A stretch of DNA of 64,000 bases from Candidatus Planktophila limnetica (GTDB taxonomy: Bacteria > Actinomycetota > Actinomycetes > Nanopelagicales > Nanopelagicaceae). Made by a program: the position numbers and the translations under genes. The stretch lies in NCBI RefSeq assembly GCF_002288365.1, contig NZ_CP016782.1, positions 372,001 to 436,000 of the forward strand, read 5' to 3'. The notes beneath the pieces were generated by a model. It ran no database searches. It had not been told where the DNA came from and worked only from the letters and a program-made list of their open reading frames with translations. Shown piece after piece: positions 8,013 to 16,117 of the stretch (the first letter of the stretch is position 1; every line of letters starts with the position of its first letter).

Positions 8013-8422
8013 TGCGCCACAGTGCAAAAGTTCACGTGCGCTGGGATGACCTCGATGCATTTGGCCATATCAATAACGCCGCATACTTAGTTTTTGTCCA
8101 AGAAGCACGCGCGGATTTCACATGGTTTACCCGTGAAAAAGCGGGCAAGAAACCATTACTTGCCGACATGGTTGTTGCACGCGCCGAAATCGATTACATC
8201 GAACCAATCTATGACGGTGGCATGGAAATCGAATGCCAAATTTGGATCACTCGGATTGGTAATGCATCTTTTGAGATGGAGTACGAACTTATTCATAAGG
8301 GCGTTATTCGCGCACGTGTGAAAACAACACAGGTGGCTGTTTCAATTGAAACAAAGAAATCTCGTCCGCTCAGCGATGAAGAACGTGAATTTTTAAGTGA
8401 GTACCTCGAGGAAACCAAGTAA
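8012..8422 (+). CDS. Acyl-CoA thioesterase, hotdog (4HBT/YbgC-like) family
   Basis: 136 residues forming one hotdog fold. The motif RWDDLDAFGHINNAAYLVFVQEAR (residues 10-33 region) holds the catalytic Asp and the GH.NN turn of 4-hydroxybenzoyl-CoA thioesterase-like enzymes. It likely hydrolyses a cytoplasmic acyl-CoA; the substrate cannot be read from sequence. Its ATG overlaps the ettA stop (TAATG), and ettA plus a thioesterase is a pairing seen in other actinobacteria. Confidence 0.85.
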   Translation: MRHSAKVHVRWDDLDAFGHINNAAYLVFVQEARADFTWFTREKAGKKPLLADMVVARAEIDYIEPIYDGGMEIECQIWITRIGNASFEMEYELIHKGVIRARVKTTQVAVSIETKKSRPLSDEEREFLSEYLEETK

Positions 8423-9688
8423 TTGAGTAAGAAAAAGATCCTGCACCCAGCATGGATCGCTATGGGCGTTACATTCGTAACGCTGGCAATTACTGCCGGA
8501 TTTAGAAGTGCTTCATCTGTACTGATAATTCCACTAGAAGACTCTTTTGGTTGGGGACGCGAACAAGTTTCTTTAGCAGTTGCAATAAACGTACTTGTAT
8601 ATGGCTTGGTAGCACCTTTTGCCGCAGCCCTCATGGAACGCTTTGGAATACGCAGAGTTGTTATGTCAGCTCTGCTATCTGTCAGCGCAGGTGCCGGACT
8701 TACTATTTTCATGAACGCGCCTTGGCAACTCATGGCTCTGTGGGGCTTCGTAGTTGGTGCAAGCACTGGCTCGCTTGCCCTTGTCTTTGCAGCAACTGTT
8801 GCCAATCGTTGGTTCGTTGAAAAACGCGGAATTGTTATCGGTGTATTAACTGCTAGCTCTGCAACCGGACAGCTGATTTTCTTACCGGGACTTTCAAGAA
8901 TTGCAGAAGTTAATGGCTGGAAGAGTGTTTCTTTAACAATTACATTTGTGGCCCTCGCTTTGCTCCCTCTTGTGTGGTTATTTCTAAAGGAGCGCCCACA
9001 AGATGTTGGTGTTCTTCCTTATGGCGCCCCAGATAACTGGCAGCCACCAGCCAAGAGCTCAATGAGCGCTGGGGCATTAGCAATTGACACTCTCAAGCAA
9101 GCAAGTAAGAAAAAAGATTTCTGGTATTTGTTTGGCTCTTTCTTTGTTTGTGGTCTTTCAACCAATGGATTAATCGGAACACATTTCATTCCCGCGGCCC
9201 ATGATCACGGAATGGGAACTACAACAGCAGCAAGTCTTCTGGCTCTGGTTGGAGTTTTTGACCTTGTGGGAACTATCGCTTCAGGTTGGCTTACAGATAA
9301 ATATGATCCACGTAAGTTGCTCTTCTTTTACTATGGATTTAGAGGATTATCACTTCTTCTTCTGCCATCGATTTTGTTTGCATCCATTCATCCTTCAACA
9401 CTGGTTTTTGTGATTTTCTATGGTCTTGATTGGGTTGCAACAGTTCCACCAACGATCATGCTCTGTCGCACAATTCTTGGACCAGAACGCGCAACGGTTG
9501 TCTATGGGTGGGTTTTCGTTGCTCATCAAATTGGTGGCGCCATTGCTGCCTTTGGAGCGGCTGTATTACGCGTTCAATTTGGGGATTATGCAATTGCTTT
9601 CTATATCAGCGCGGTTTTGTGTTTAATCACTTCATACTTTGTTCTGCAAATTGCAAAAGGCCAATCTCGCGAGGCAATTACTACATGA
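8423..9688 (+). CDS. MFS transporter, monocarboxylate/oxalate-formate type
   Basis: 421 residues with about 12 membrane helices. TTG start directly after the thioesterase stop, giving MSKKKILHPAWIAMGVTF. Features of the OFA/MCT-like branch: N-terminal helix with GFRSASSVLIIPLEDSFGW, and the loop 2-3 motif ALMERFGIRRVVM that corresponds to the MFS motif A. A small organic acid is the likely substrate, which is inference. The third gene of a tight run (ettA, thioesterase, MFS, glbO); the last base pairs overlap glbO (ATGA). Confidence 0.8.
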   Translation: MSKKKILHPAWIAMGVTFVTLAITAGFRSASSVLIIPLEDSFGWGREQVSLAVAINVLVYGLVAPFAAALMERFGIRRVVMSALLSVSAGAGLTIFMNAPWQLMALWGFVVGASTGSLALVFAATVANRWFVEKRGIVIGVLTASSATGQLIFLPGLSRIAEVNGWKSVSLTITFVALALLPLVWLFLKERPQDVGVLPYGAPDNWQPPAKSSMSAGALAIDTLKQASKKKDFWYLFGSFFVCGLSTNGLIGTHFIPAAHDHGMGTTTAASLLALVGVFDLVGTIASGWLTDKYDPRKLLFFYYGFRGLSLLLLPSILFASIHPSTLVFVIFYGLDWVATVPPTIMLCRTILGPERATVVYGWVFVAHQIGGAIAAFGAAVLRVQFGDYAIAFYISAVLCLITSYFVLQIAKGQSREAITT

Positions 9689-10056
9689 GCACCATCTATG
9701 ACGAAATTGGCAGTGAAGCATTTGAGCAATTAGTTTCACATTTTTACGCACTCGTTTCAATTAATCCCGTCATTGCACCTATGTATCCAAAAGATGATTT
9801 ACATGGCGCAGCCCTTCGCTTGAAAATGTTCCTGGAGCAATATTGGGGCGGACCGACAACATATACAGAAGAGCGTGGACACCCGCGTCTTCGTATGCGT
9901 CACGCAGAGTTTCACATTGACACAAAAGCTCGCGATGAGTGGCTATCGTGCATGAGAGAAGCAGTTGCTGATTTAAAGATTCGCGAAGATCTAAAGATCC
10001 AGTTGTGGGAGTATCTTGAAATGGCAGCCAATGCCATGGTCAATCAACCAGATTGA
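9685..10056 (+). CDS. glbO: Truncated haemoglobin, group II (TrHbO)
   Basis: 123 residues from ATG 9685, which overlaps the MFS stop (ATGA). A longer frame opens at 9430, but that part is MFS sequence in another frame. Group II features: Tyr B10 region HFYALV (19-24), EQYWGGP (51-57), proximal His73 in RMRHAEFHI and Trp86 (position G8) in DEWLSCM. Such globins bind oxygen and may handle NO or reactive oxygen; the exact role is not fixed. Its 3' end overlaps the convergent mscS gene by 13 nt. Confidence 0.92.
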   Translation: MSTIYDEIGSEAFEQLVSHFYALVSINPVIAPMYPKDDLHGAALRLKMFLEQYWGGPTTYTEERGHPRLRMRHAEFHIDTKARDEWLSCMREAVADLKIREDLKIQLWEYLEMAANAMVNQPD

Positions 10057-10592
10057 GAAAGATTTCCAACCTTTAAGATTTCACCATTTCGTAAATACCA
10101 GAGCGTTCCTTGTGTATCGCGAATGGTTGTAATTCTTAATCCTACTTTTTCAACAGTGCCCTTAACATCTAGAACATCAACTAAGTCACCGACTCCGTAT
10201 TGATCTTCAATGAGCATGAAGATTCCAGAGAGAATATCGCGCACCAAAGTTTGCGCACCGAGTCCGAGGGCAACACCTATAACACCGGCGGAAGCAATGA
10301 TTGGTCCTAAGTTAAATCCGAATTCACCGAGAATCATTGCAACGGCTAGTACCCAAATAATTGCGTTTAATGTGCTGGATAAAACAGTTCCCGTCGTGCG
10401 CGCTCTTTCTTTTTGACGTGAAACGGAATTTGTCGGACCCGGTACTAAATCAGCTGTCGCCAATCGAGTCATCGCTCGATCTATGGCACGGCCGCCGAAA
10501 TATTGAGTAAATAGCGCACCTGCAATGACCAGCAAAATTCGCAAGGGGGAACCGCTAAACCACTGCCATATTTGTTGAAAACTCTCGCTCAT
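10044..10592 (-). CDS. Small-conductance mechanosensitive channel, short MscS
   Basis: Pressure-relief channel of the inner membrane. 182 residues: a first helix near 17-30, a second near 76-92, and the pore helix plus beta domain in GVIGVALGLGAQTLVRDILSG (104-124), followed by YGVGDLVDVLDVKGTVEKVGLR. The C-terminal alpha/beta cage of E. coli MscS is missing, so the protein ends soon after the beta domain. It begins behind TAGAGT at 7 nt (leaderless) and ends inside glbO. Confidence 0.88.
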   Translation of the reverse strand: MSESFQQIWQWFSGSPLRILLVIAGALFTQYFGGRAIDRAMTRLATADLVPGPTNSVSRQKERARTTGTVLSSTLNAIIWVLAVAMILGEFGFNLGPIIASAGVIGVALGLGAQTLVRDILSGIFMLIEDQYGVGDLVDVLDVKGTVEKVGLRITTIRDTQGTLWYLRNGEILKVGNLSQSG

Positions 10593-10599
10593 AAATCAC

Positions 10600-10605
10600 A
10601 CTCTA
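10600..10605 (-). promoter_or_regulatory. Leaderless -10 element of mscS
   Basis: TAGAGT on the minus strand, 7 nt before the ATG at 10592, with no ribosome site. Confidence 0.45.
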
Positions 10606-10710
10606 ACGAAATTGACATAAGAAATTTACTCAGAAATACCCCCTTATTGATACCTTTTAAGGCAAGATAAACCAATCGGCGCGGGCCACGCGCTGAGAAT
10701 CGGAGAACAG

Positions 10711-11226
10711 ATGTTGCGGACCTTGGTCTTAAATGCCACCTACGAACCACTGGGTGTTATTTCAGATCGTCGCGCTCTCATTCTCTGCCTCAACTCCAGA
10801 GCAACAATGGTTGAAGATTCTGGGACGGTTTTGCGCTATTCATCCGGAGAAATCGCGCTTCCATCAGTTATTAGATTAAATAAATTTGTTCGCATTCCAT
10901 ATCGCCATTCAGTGCCGCTTTCACGTCGGGCAATATTTGCTCGTGACGGGGGACGCTGTGTTTATTGTGCGGCGCCTGCAACATCTATTGATCATGTGAT
11001 TCCACGCAGCCGTGGCGGTGCTCACAATTGGGAAAACGTTGTTTCTGCATGTCATCGATGCAATCACACCAAGGCAGATAAGCCATTAAAGGACTTGGGA
11101 TGGCGTTTGCGCACACTTCCACGCGAACCTGTTGGTGCGGCATGGAGAATTCTTGGAACGGGTCGTACGGATAAGACGTGGTTGCCATACCTCGAACCAT
11201 TTGGTGTGGCAGCAGCAACTGCCTAA
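10711..11226 (+). CDS. HNH endonuclease of the conserved actinobacterial type
   Basis: 171 residues, ATG with GGAG about 6 nt upstream. The N-terminal domain (MLRTLVLNATYEPLGVIS) and the basic region RIPYRHSVPLSRRAIFARDG precede an HNH core with a zinc knuckle: C83/C86, then IDHVIPRSRGG (D94, H95), N106 and C114/C117. This stand-alone family is widespread in actinobacterial chromosomes and is not linked to a mobile element here. Its role is unknown; DNA repair or processing is possible. Confidence 0.85.
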   Translation: MLRTLVLNATYEPLGVISDRRALILCLNSRATMVEDSGTVLRYSSGEIALPSVIRLNKFVRIPYRHSVPLSRRAIFARDGGRCVYCAAPATSIDHVIPRSRGGAHNWENVVSACHRCNHTKADKPLKDLGWRLRTLPREPVGAAWRILGTGRTDKTWLPYLEPFGVAAATA

Positions 11227-11232
11227 ATAACT

Positions 11233-11238
11233 TAGACT
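11233..11238 (+). promoter_or_regulatory. Leaderless -10 element before the small membrane protein
   Basis: TAGACT, 7 nt before ATG 11246. The same hexamer and spacing recur before valS, gatC and ndk. Confidence 0.5.
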
Positions 11239-11245
11239 TACCTAT

Positions 11246-11449
11246 ATGTTGAACAACTTAGTTTCAGGCTTGTCCATGATCAATCAAGAAGATGGAACGA
11301 TTCCTGGTCCAGCTTTAAGCGCTCTTGAAACAGTGATTACTTTCGTAATTGTTCCAACCGCGCTCTTTCTGGTTATTTCACTTATTGCCTATGCAGCAAC
11401 TGCTGACCGAAAGAAGAGTGAAAAATCAGTTATTACTCATATTGAGTAA
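11246..11449 (+). CDS. Small single-pass membrane protein, function unknown
   Basis: 67 residues with one hydrophobic helix (about 30-50, TVITFVIVPTALFLVISLIAYAA) and a lysine-rich tail, giving an N-out/C-in layout by charge. A TAGACT box 7 nt before the ATG supports expression. The stop at 11449 directly abuts the stop of convergent pepN. I do not recognise a named family. Confidence 0.65.
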   Translation: MLNNLVSGLSMINQEDGTIPGPALSALETVITFVIVPTALFLVISLIAYAATADRKKSEKSVITHIE

Positions 11450-13990
11450 TTAAGCATCCTTGGATTGAGCACGCAATGATCGTGCAAGTCCATCTCGACC
11501 TTCAATAATCACACGGCGCAGTGCGCTCGGTGCATCTTTGCCAGTGGCATCGATCCACTTTTGAGCTTTGGCCAAAGTTTCTTCACTGACTACAAAGCTT
11601 GGAAACAGCATGGTCGCTGTGGTTTCTGCGATTTCATAACCCGCAGTCGTCCACAGGTCGATCAAAATCGCAAAGTACTGATCTACAAATGGAGTCAGTA
11701 ATTCAGATTGCATGGCAACGTTAAAGCCACGGCAGGTGTATGAGTGGATTGTGTTGCTCAATTTTTCTGAAGTTACTGCTGTGAATGCTCTTTCTTTCGC
11801 CGCAGCAGTTGGGATAGCAGCGTGAGCGAGTGCTCCGTATTGCTTTCCGTGAGCTGTGTTGTCCTTTGCAACTTCTGCATCAATATCTACTGGCCCAAGT
11901 AGTCCACGCTTTATGGCGCAGATCACAAGGTGCCAACGGATCTCAGCATCAACTGTTAAGCCCTTAACGCTGCCATTTAGAATTTCTAGAATCTCTCTGC
12001 CTTGTGCATCAGTTGCTGCTGATTCAGCAAAAGCACGTGCAAATGAAAGTTGGTGATCACTTGCCGCAGGTGCGGCCTTAAGGAATCCATGAAGAGCATC
12101 AGAAACTGTTGCGCGCAGTGCGGCGCGGTGGGAAGGCGCTGCATATAACCAAATAGCTGTCTCAATGTTTGTATTCGTTGCAGAGACTATGGAGATATCA
12201 CTTTCTGTGCCAAGTGCGTTCAGTGCTATTGCTATGTAATCAGATGCGCTGAGTTCGCCATCTCGCACTGAATCCCATAGAGAAGCCCAAATCAGAGAGC
12301 GGGCCAAAGGTTCTTTTAAGCCACCAAGATGTGATTTCAGTGTGGCAATGGAGCGATCATCAAAGCGAAGTTTTGCATATGACAAGTCGCCATCATTGAT
12401 TAAAACCAAATCTGCTTGCTTCTCACCCTTGAGTTCGACCACTTCAGTCATTGCGCCTGCAACATCTAGAGCAACACTTTTTCTCTTAACAAGTGAATCT
12501 CCGGCGATATCAAAGAGTGCAACGCGCAGACGGTGTGGACGCAATTCTTTTGATCCAACAGGCATCGTTGGCGCCTCTTGCTTAATTGCTAATTTCTTAT
12601 ACACACCTGACTCAATTTCAATCTCAGGACGCAATGTATTTACACCTGCAGTCTGTAACCACGTGGCGGCCCATGGCTTGAGATCGCGGCCACTTGTGGC
12701 TTCTAGTTCGACCATAAGGTCATTTAGAGTTGTATTTTTAAAGGCGTGCTTTGTGAAGTAGATACGTAAGCCCTTAATGAAATTTTCACGGCCAACGTGC
12801 TCAACTAATTGCTGAAGCACAGATGCACCCTTTGCATATGAAATTCCATCGAAGTTTGTCTTCACATCTTCAAGGTCTTTCATCTCTGTGGCAATCGGGT
12901 GAGTAGTTGAAAGCTGATCTTGGCGATATGCCCAGTTCTTGCGCAGGGCGTTGAATTCAGTCCATGCATTTGTGTATTGAGTTGCTTCACTGGTTGCCAT
13001 ATACGAAGCCCATTCAGCGAATGATTCGTTGAGCCACAAATCTTCCCACCACGCCATGGTGACAAGATCGCCAAACCACATGTGCGCCATTTCATGCAAA
13101 ATTGTGCTGGCACGACCGAGATGCTTGCTTTCGGTCACTTTACTTCTAAAGATCAAAACATCTTCATGGAAAGTTACGCAACCAACATTTTCCATTGCGC
13201 CCCAGTTGTATTCAGCGACAGCAAGTTGATCGTATTTTCCAAATGGATAGGCCAGACCGAAGGTCTTTTCAAAGTAGGCAAATCCTTGCTTTGTTACCTT
13301 AAAAATATTGTCAGCATCTACGTGCTTAAAAAATGATTTACGGGCATAGATTCCAAGTGGAATTATTTTCTCACCCACGTATTCATCTTTAACGTACTGA
13401 TAGGCACCGGCCACAATCGCTGTGACATATGTTGAAATAATCTGTGACTCTTTGAATTGAGTTAATTTGGAGTCAGAACCCACATCAGTAACTGAATCGA
13501 TGTCGTAGTTTGAAATTACTTCCCAGTGTTTTGGTGTAATCGCACTAATTGTAAATGTGGCCTTTTGATCTGGTTGATCAAAACAGGCATACATCTGTCG
13601 TGCATCTCCTGTTTCAAACTGGGTATAGAGATAGACCTCGTTATCTGCAGGATCTACGAATCGGTGTAAGCCTTCGCCTGTATTTGAATAGTTCGCTTCG
13701 ATTTCAAGGAATAATTCATTCTCGGCTGCAAGTGCTGGCAGGTGGATTGTTTCTCCGTCGTAATCTTTTACTTCAAAGGCAACGCCATTTAACTTAGCTG
13801 AGAGAACGCGCTTTCCGACAGCGTCAATAAATGTGCTCGCTCCAGGCTTTAGTCCAGAGAATTTCACAGTCGTTTTAGCAATAAAAGTTTCAGCACTTGT
13901 TGTGAGATCTAGATCAATTCGATAACTATGGGTTTTAACCAGGGTAGAGCGTGTAGATGCTTCATCGCGGGTCAGATTTACTCCTGGCAC
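11450..13990 (-). CDS. pepN: Aminopeptidase N (M1 zinc metalloprotease)
   Basis: Cuts N-terminal residues from peptides in the cytoplasm, recycling amino acids. 846 residues, typical of actinobacterial PepN. The substrate-binding exopeptidase motif GAMEN is at 264-268, the zinc site HEMAH at 299-303 with the third ligand E322 (LNESFAEW). The C-terminal half is the helical ERAP1-like domain. Start GTG 13990 has GAGGAG about 6 nt upstream. Divergent from trmB. Confidence 0.95.
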   Translation of the reverse strand: MPGVNLTRDEASTRSTLVKTHSYRIDLDLTTSAETFIAKTTVKFSGLKPGASTFIDAVGKRVLSAKLNGVAFEVKDYDGETIHLPALAAENELFLEIEANYSNTGEGLHRFVDPADNEVYLYTQFETGDARQMYACFDQPDQKATFTISAITPKHWEVISNYDIDSVTDVGSDSKLTQFKESQIISTYVTAIVAGAYQYVKDEYVGEKIIPLGIYARKSFFKHVDADNIFKVTKQGFAYFEKTFGLAYPFGKYDQLAVAEYNWGAMENVGCVTFHEDVLIFRSKVTESKHLGRASTILHEMAHMWFGDLVTMAWWEDLWLNESFAEWASYMATSEATQYTNAWTEFNALRKNWAYRQDQLSTTHPIATEMKDLEDVKTNFDGISYAKGASVLQQLVEHVGRENFIKGLRIYFTKHAFKNTTLNDLMVELEATSGRDLKPWAATWLQTAGVNTLRPEIEIESGVYKKLAIKQEAPTMPVGSKELRPHRLRVALFDIAGDSLVKRKSVALDVAGAMTEVVELKGEKQADLVLINDGDLSYAKLRFDDRSIATLKSHLGGLKEPLARSLIWASLWDSVRDGELSASDYIAIALNALGTESDISIVSATNTNIETAIWLYAAPSHRAALRATVSDALHGFLKAAPAASDHQLSFARAFAESAATDAQGREILEILNGSVKGLTVDAEIRWHLVICAIKRGLLGPVDIDAEVAKDNTAHGKQYGALAHAAIPTAAAKERAFTAVTSEKLSNTIHSYTCRGFNVAMQSELLTPFVDQYFAILIDLWTTAGYEIAETTATMLFPSFVVSEETLAKAQKWIDATGKDAPSALRRVIIEGRDGLARSLRAQSKDA

Positions 13991-14057
13991 AAGAACTCCT
14001 CATAATCTTTATCGTGTGTGATTTCAGGTTGATATCTAAGCATGTAAGAGTTACCCA

Positions 14058-14717
14058 GTGGAACGTCAAGGGATTAAGAGCTTTCGCTTACGCGGCAAAC
14101 GGATGACTCGAGCACAAAATGCGGCTCTTGTGCGTTCCTGGGATCAATTTGGAATTATTGCCGGTACTTCAATTGATATCGATCACTTATTTCCATCAGC
14201 GAAAGAAGTAATCGTCGAAATCGGATTTGGCATGGGCGATGCCACGGCCGAAATAGCCAAAGCCCACCCCGACAATGGATACATCGCCATCGAGGTACAT
14301 CCGCCAGGAATCGGAAAATTACTATCGCTGATAGAAGAACATGAATTAAGCAATGTGCGCATCATCGAAGGCGATGCAATCGAAATCCTTGAAACAATGT
14401 TTGCCGATCACAGCATTAATGGTTTTCACTTGTTTTTCCCAGATCCATGGCCAAAGATGAAACATAACAAGCGGCGCATTGTGAACGCTGAATTTCTAGC
14501 CTTAATTCATCTCAAACTTAAAGCCAGCGGTTATATAAATATCGCAACGGATTGGGTTGCCTACGCGGAGTCGATACAAGCAGTCTTTGCAGGATCCACG
14601 CTATTTACTGGGGGAGAAGTTTCCAGGCCCACATGGCGTCCCTATACAAAATTTGAAGGCAAAGGATTAGATAAAGATCACCGAATCAGCGATTTTCATT
14701 ACCAAGTGAAAGATTAA
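14058..14717 (+). CDS. trmB: tRNA (guanine-N7-)-methyltransferase
   Basis: Makes m7G46 in tRNA variable loops using S-adenosylmethionine. 219 residues. The SAM site is VEIGFGMGDATAEIA (about 54-68), with the family motif FPDPWPKMKHNKRR (about 130-143). GTG 14058 fits family alignments beginning IKSFRLRGKRMT; it has no clear ribosome site. The stop overlaps the convergent rpiB stop by 4 nt. Confidence 0.95.
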   Translation: MERQGIKSFRLRGKRMTRAQNAALVRSWDQFGIIAGTSIDIDHLFPSAKEVIVEIGFGMGDATAEIAKAHPDNGYIAIEVHPPGIGKLLSLIEEHELSNVRIIEGDAIEILETMFADHSINGFHLFFPDPWPKMKHNKRRIVNAEFLALIHLKLKASGYINIATDWVAYAESIQAVFAGSTLFTGGEVSRPTWRPYTKFEGKGLDKDHRISDFHYQVKD

Positions 14718-15169
14718 ATAGAACCCTTAGTTTCGAAATTTGATACTTGACCAATGCGGCGGATATGGCGCTGATCATTGCTAAAAGGCGTTGCCAAAAA
14801 TGCATCAATAAGTTCTTTGCATACATCGATTGAGTGCATGCGCCCACCGATTGCAATCACATTTGCATCATTGTGCTCACGGGCTAATTTTGCTGTCTCA
14901 ACACTCCAGACCAGTGCAGCCCGAATTCCCTTAACTTTATTAGCCGCCATCTGTTCGCCATTACCCGAACCACCCAGCACAATTCCAAAGGAACCTTTTT
15001 CGCTAGCAACTGCTTGCGCCGCTGGAATGCAAAAAACTGGGTAATCATCGAGAGCGTCATATTCGTGTGGTCCATGATCGATGACATCGTGACCAGAACT
15101 CTTTAAGTGCTCGATGAGAGAATTCTTTAATTCAAGGCCTGCATGATCGCTTCCGATGTGTACGCGCAT
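14714..15169 (-). CDS. rpiB: Ribose-5-phosphate isomerase B
   Basis: Interconverts ribose 5-phosphate and ribulose 5-phosphate in the pentose phosphate pathway. 151 residues, the usual size. Signatures are IGSDHAGLELK at the N-terminus, GSGNGEQMAANKVKGIRAAL in the middle and the late NDANVIAIGGRM. The active-site position that is Cys in many RpiB enzymes reads G-S-G-N-G here, the Ser variant known from actinobacteria such as Mycobacterium. Confidence 0.93.
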   Translation of the reverse strand: MRVHIGSDHAGLELKNSLIEHLKSSGHDVIDHGPHEYDALDDYPVFCIPAAQAVASEKGSFGIVLGGSGNGEQMAANKVKGIRAALVWSVETAKLAREHNDANVIAIGGRMHSIDVCKELIDAFLATPFSNDQRHIRRIGQVSNFETKGSI

Positions 15170-15202
15170 GGCGAAATACTCTCATGCACAGAGGCACAAA
15201 AC

Positions 15203-15240
15203 GAAAGACCCGCCACTAATTTCTTAGTAGCGGGTCTTTC
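15203..15240 (-). terminator. Intrinsic terminator after the Ala-rich secreted protein gene
   Basis: GAAAGACCCGC..ACTAA pairs with TTAGT..GCGGGTCTTTC, a 17-bp stem with one mismatch and a short loop. On the minus strand it follows the stop at 15268 and is trailed by T-rich sequence. It also insulates rpiB from upstream transcription. Confidence 0.75.
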
Positions 15241-15267
15241 TTACCCGTAAGGAGGAGATACGAATAT

Positions 15268-15894
15268 TTAGTTAGAAGGTGTTGCTAGAGGAGCAGGTGC
15301 TGGCATTAATCCACCGTGCTTGCCTTTGCCCTTTACTTCGTTGATTTCTTCGCTCACGTGTGCGAGAAGAGCAGCTTTCAAGGTTGTGGCTTGTGCAGCA
15401 GTTATTTTTCCAGCAGCAAGACGAGCGTCAATCTTCTTTGAATGCTCAGCAACGAGAGCTGCAATTAATGCATCTTTCTTTGAGCCCGCAATTGCGGCAA
15501 GAGTTTCTCCTGCTTGCAATCGTGACTTAATTGTTGCTGAATCGATTCCAAGAATCGATGAGATCAATGCATCCTTGGCTGCGCGCTCCGGACTCATCGC
15601 CTTTGCAGGGCGATTAGCTTTTGCAGTCTCGGCCGCAGCAAGTGCTGCTGCCTTAATTGCATCTGCTTGAACCTGAGTGATCGTTCCCTTGGTGACTAAA
15701 CCAGAAAGCAGGCTGTCTAGTGCGGCAGCTGGCCCGCCTATCCCACGTGCGTTAGCACTAGGTTGCGAAACTTTTGTAATTGATTTTGTTACAACAGTTC
15801 GCGATGTCTTCGAAGCTGCGTTAGCAACTCCTAAACTTCCGGCTGTTAGTGCAACAGTTGTTAACACAACAGTTGCAATTGTTCTCTTTGACAT
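15268..15894 (-). CDS. Secreted alanine-rich helical protein, function unknown
   Basis: 208 residues. Sec signal peptide MSKRTIATVV..LGVANA with a probable cut after A26 or A27. The rest is Ala/Lys-rich and helical, with repeated helix-turn units such as GLVTKGTITQVQADAIKAA (66-84) and ARLAAGKITAAQATTLKAA (157-175), plus a Pro-rich tail. No cysteine, membrane anchor or catalytic motif is visible. AGGGG lies 7 nt before the ATG. It is divergent from the collagen-like gene, and a strong terminator follows. Confidence 0.7.
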   Translation of the reverse strand: MSKRTIATVVLTTVALTAGSLGVANAASKTSRTVVTKSITKVSQPSANARGIGGPAAALDSLLSGLVTKGTITQVQADAIKAAALAAAETAKANRPAKAMSPERAAKDALISSILGIDSATIKSRLQAGETLAAIAGSKKDALIAALVAEHSKKIDARLAAGKITAAQATTLKAALLAHVSEEINEVKGKGKHGGLMPAPAPLATPSN

Positions 15895-15929
15895 TTACTG
15901 CCCCTTCGTCCCGTAAGAACTCTGTTAAC

Positions 15930-16001
15930 GACCCCACGTCATTAACTAGTCGTAATAAACCCTCCTAAGTTAAAAAACAACGGCGAGAATCCTGTGGGGT
16001 C
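15930..16001. repeat. Paired GTGGGGTC sites between the two secreted-protein genes
   Basis: GACCCCAC (15930-15937) and GTGGGGTC (15994-16001) are perfect 8-bp mirror copies, one facing each divergent gene. This could be a shared regulator site; chance is not excluded. Confidence 0.3.
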
Positions 16002-16041
16002 TATGTGAGTTTTTCCCGCAAGTGCCACCTCTCTCACATCG

Positions 16042-16067
16042 CCGGTATAGGGGTAGTCCTATATCGG
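16042..16067 (+). promoter_or_regulatory. Hairpin in the leader of the collagen-like gene
   Basis: CCGGTATAGG and CCTATATCGG (one G:U pair) form a 10-bp stem around a 6-nt loop, about 50 nt before the start codon. It may be an operator or an mRNA structure. Confidence 0.4.
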
Positions 16068-16117
16068 TGAAGTATTTATGCGCACAGACTTGGAATCTCT
16101 ACGAAAGGAAAGTCCCC

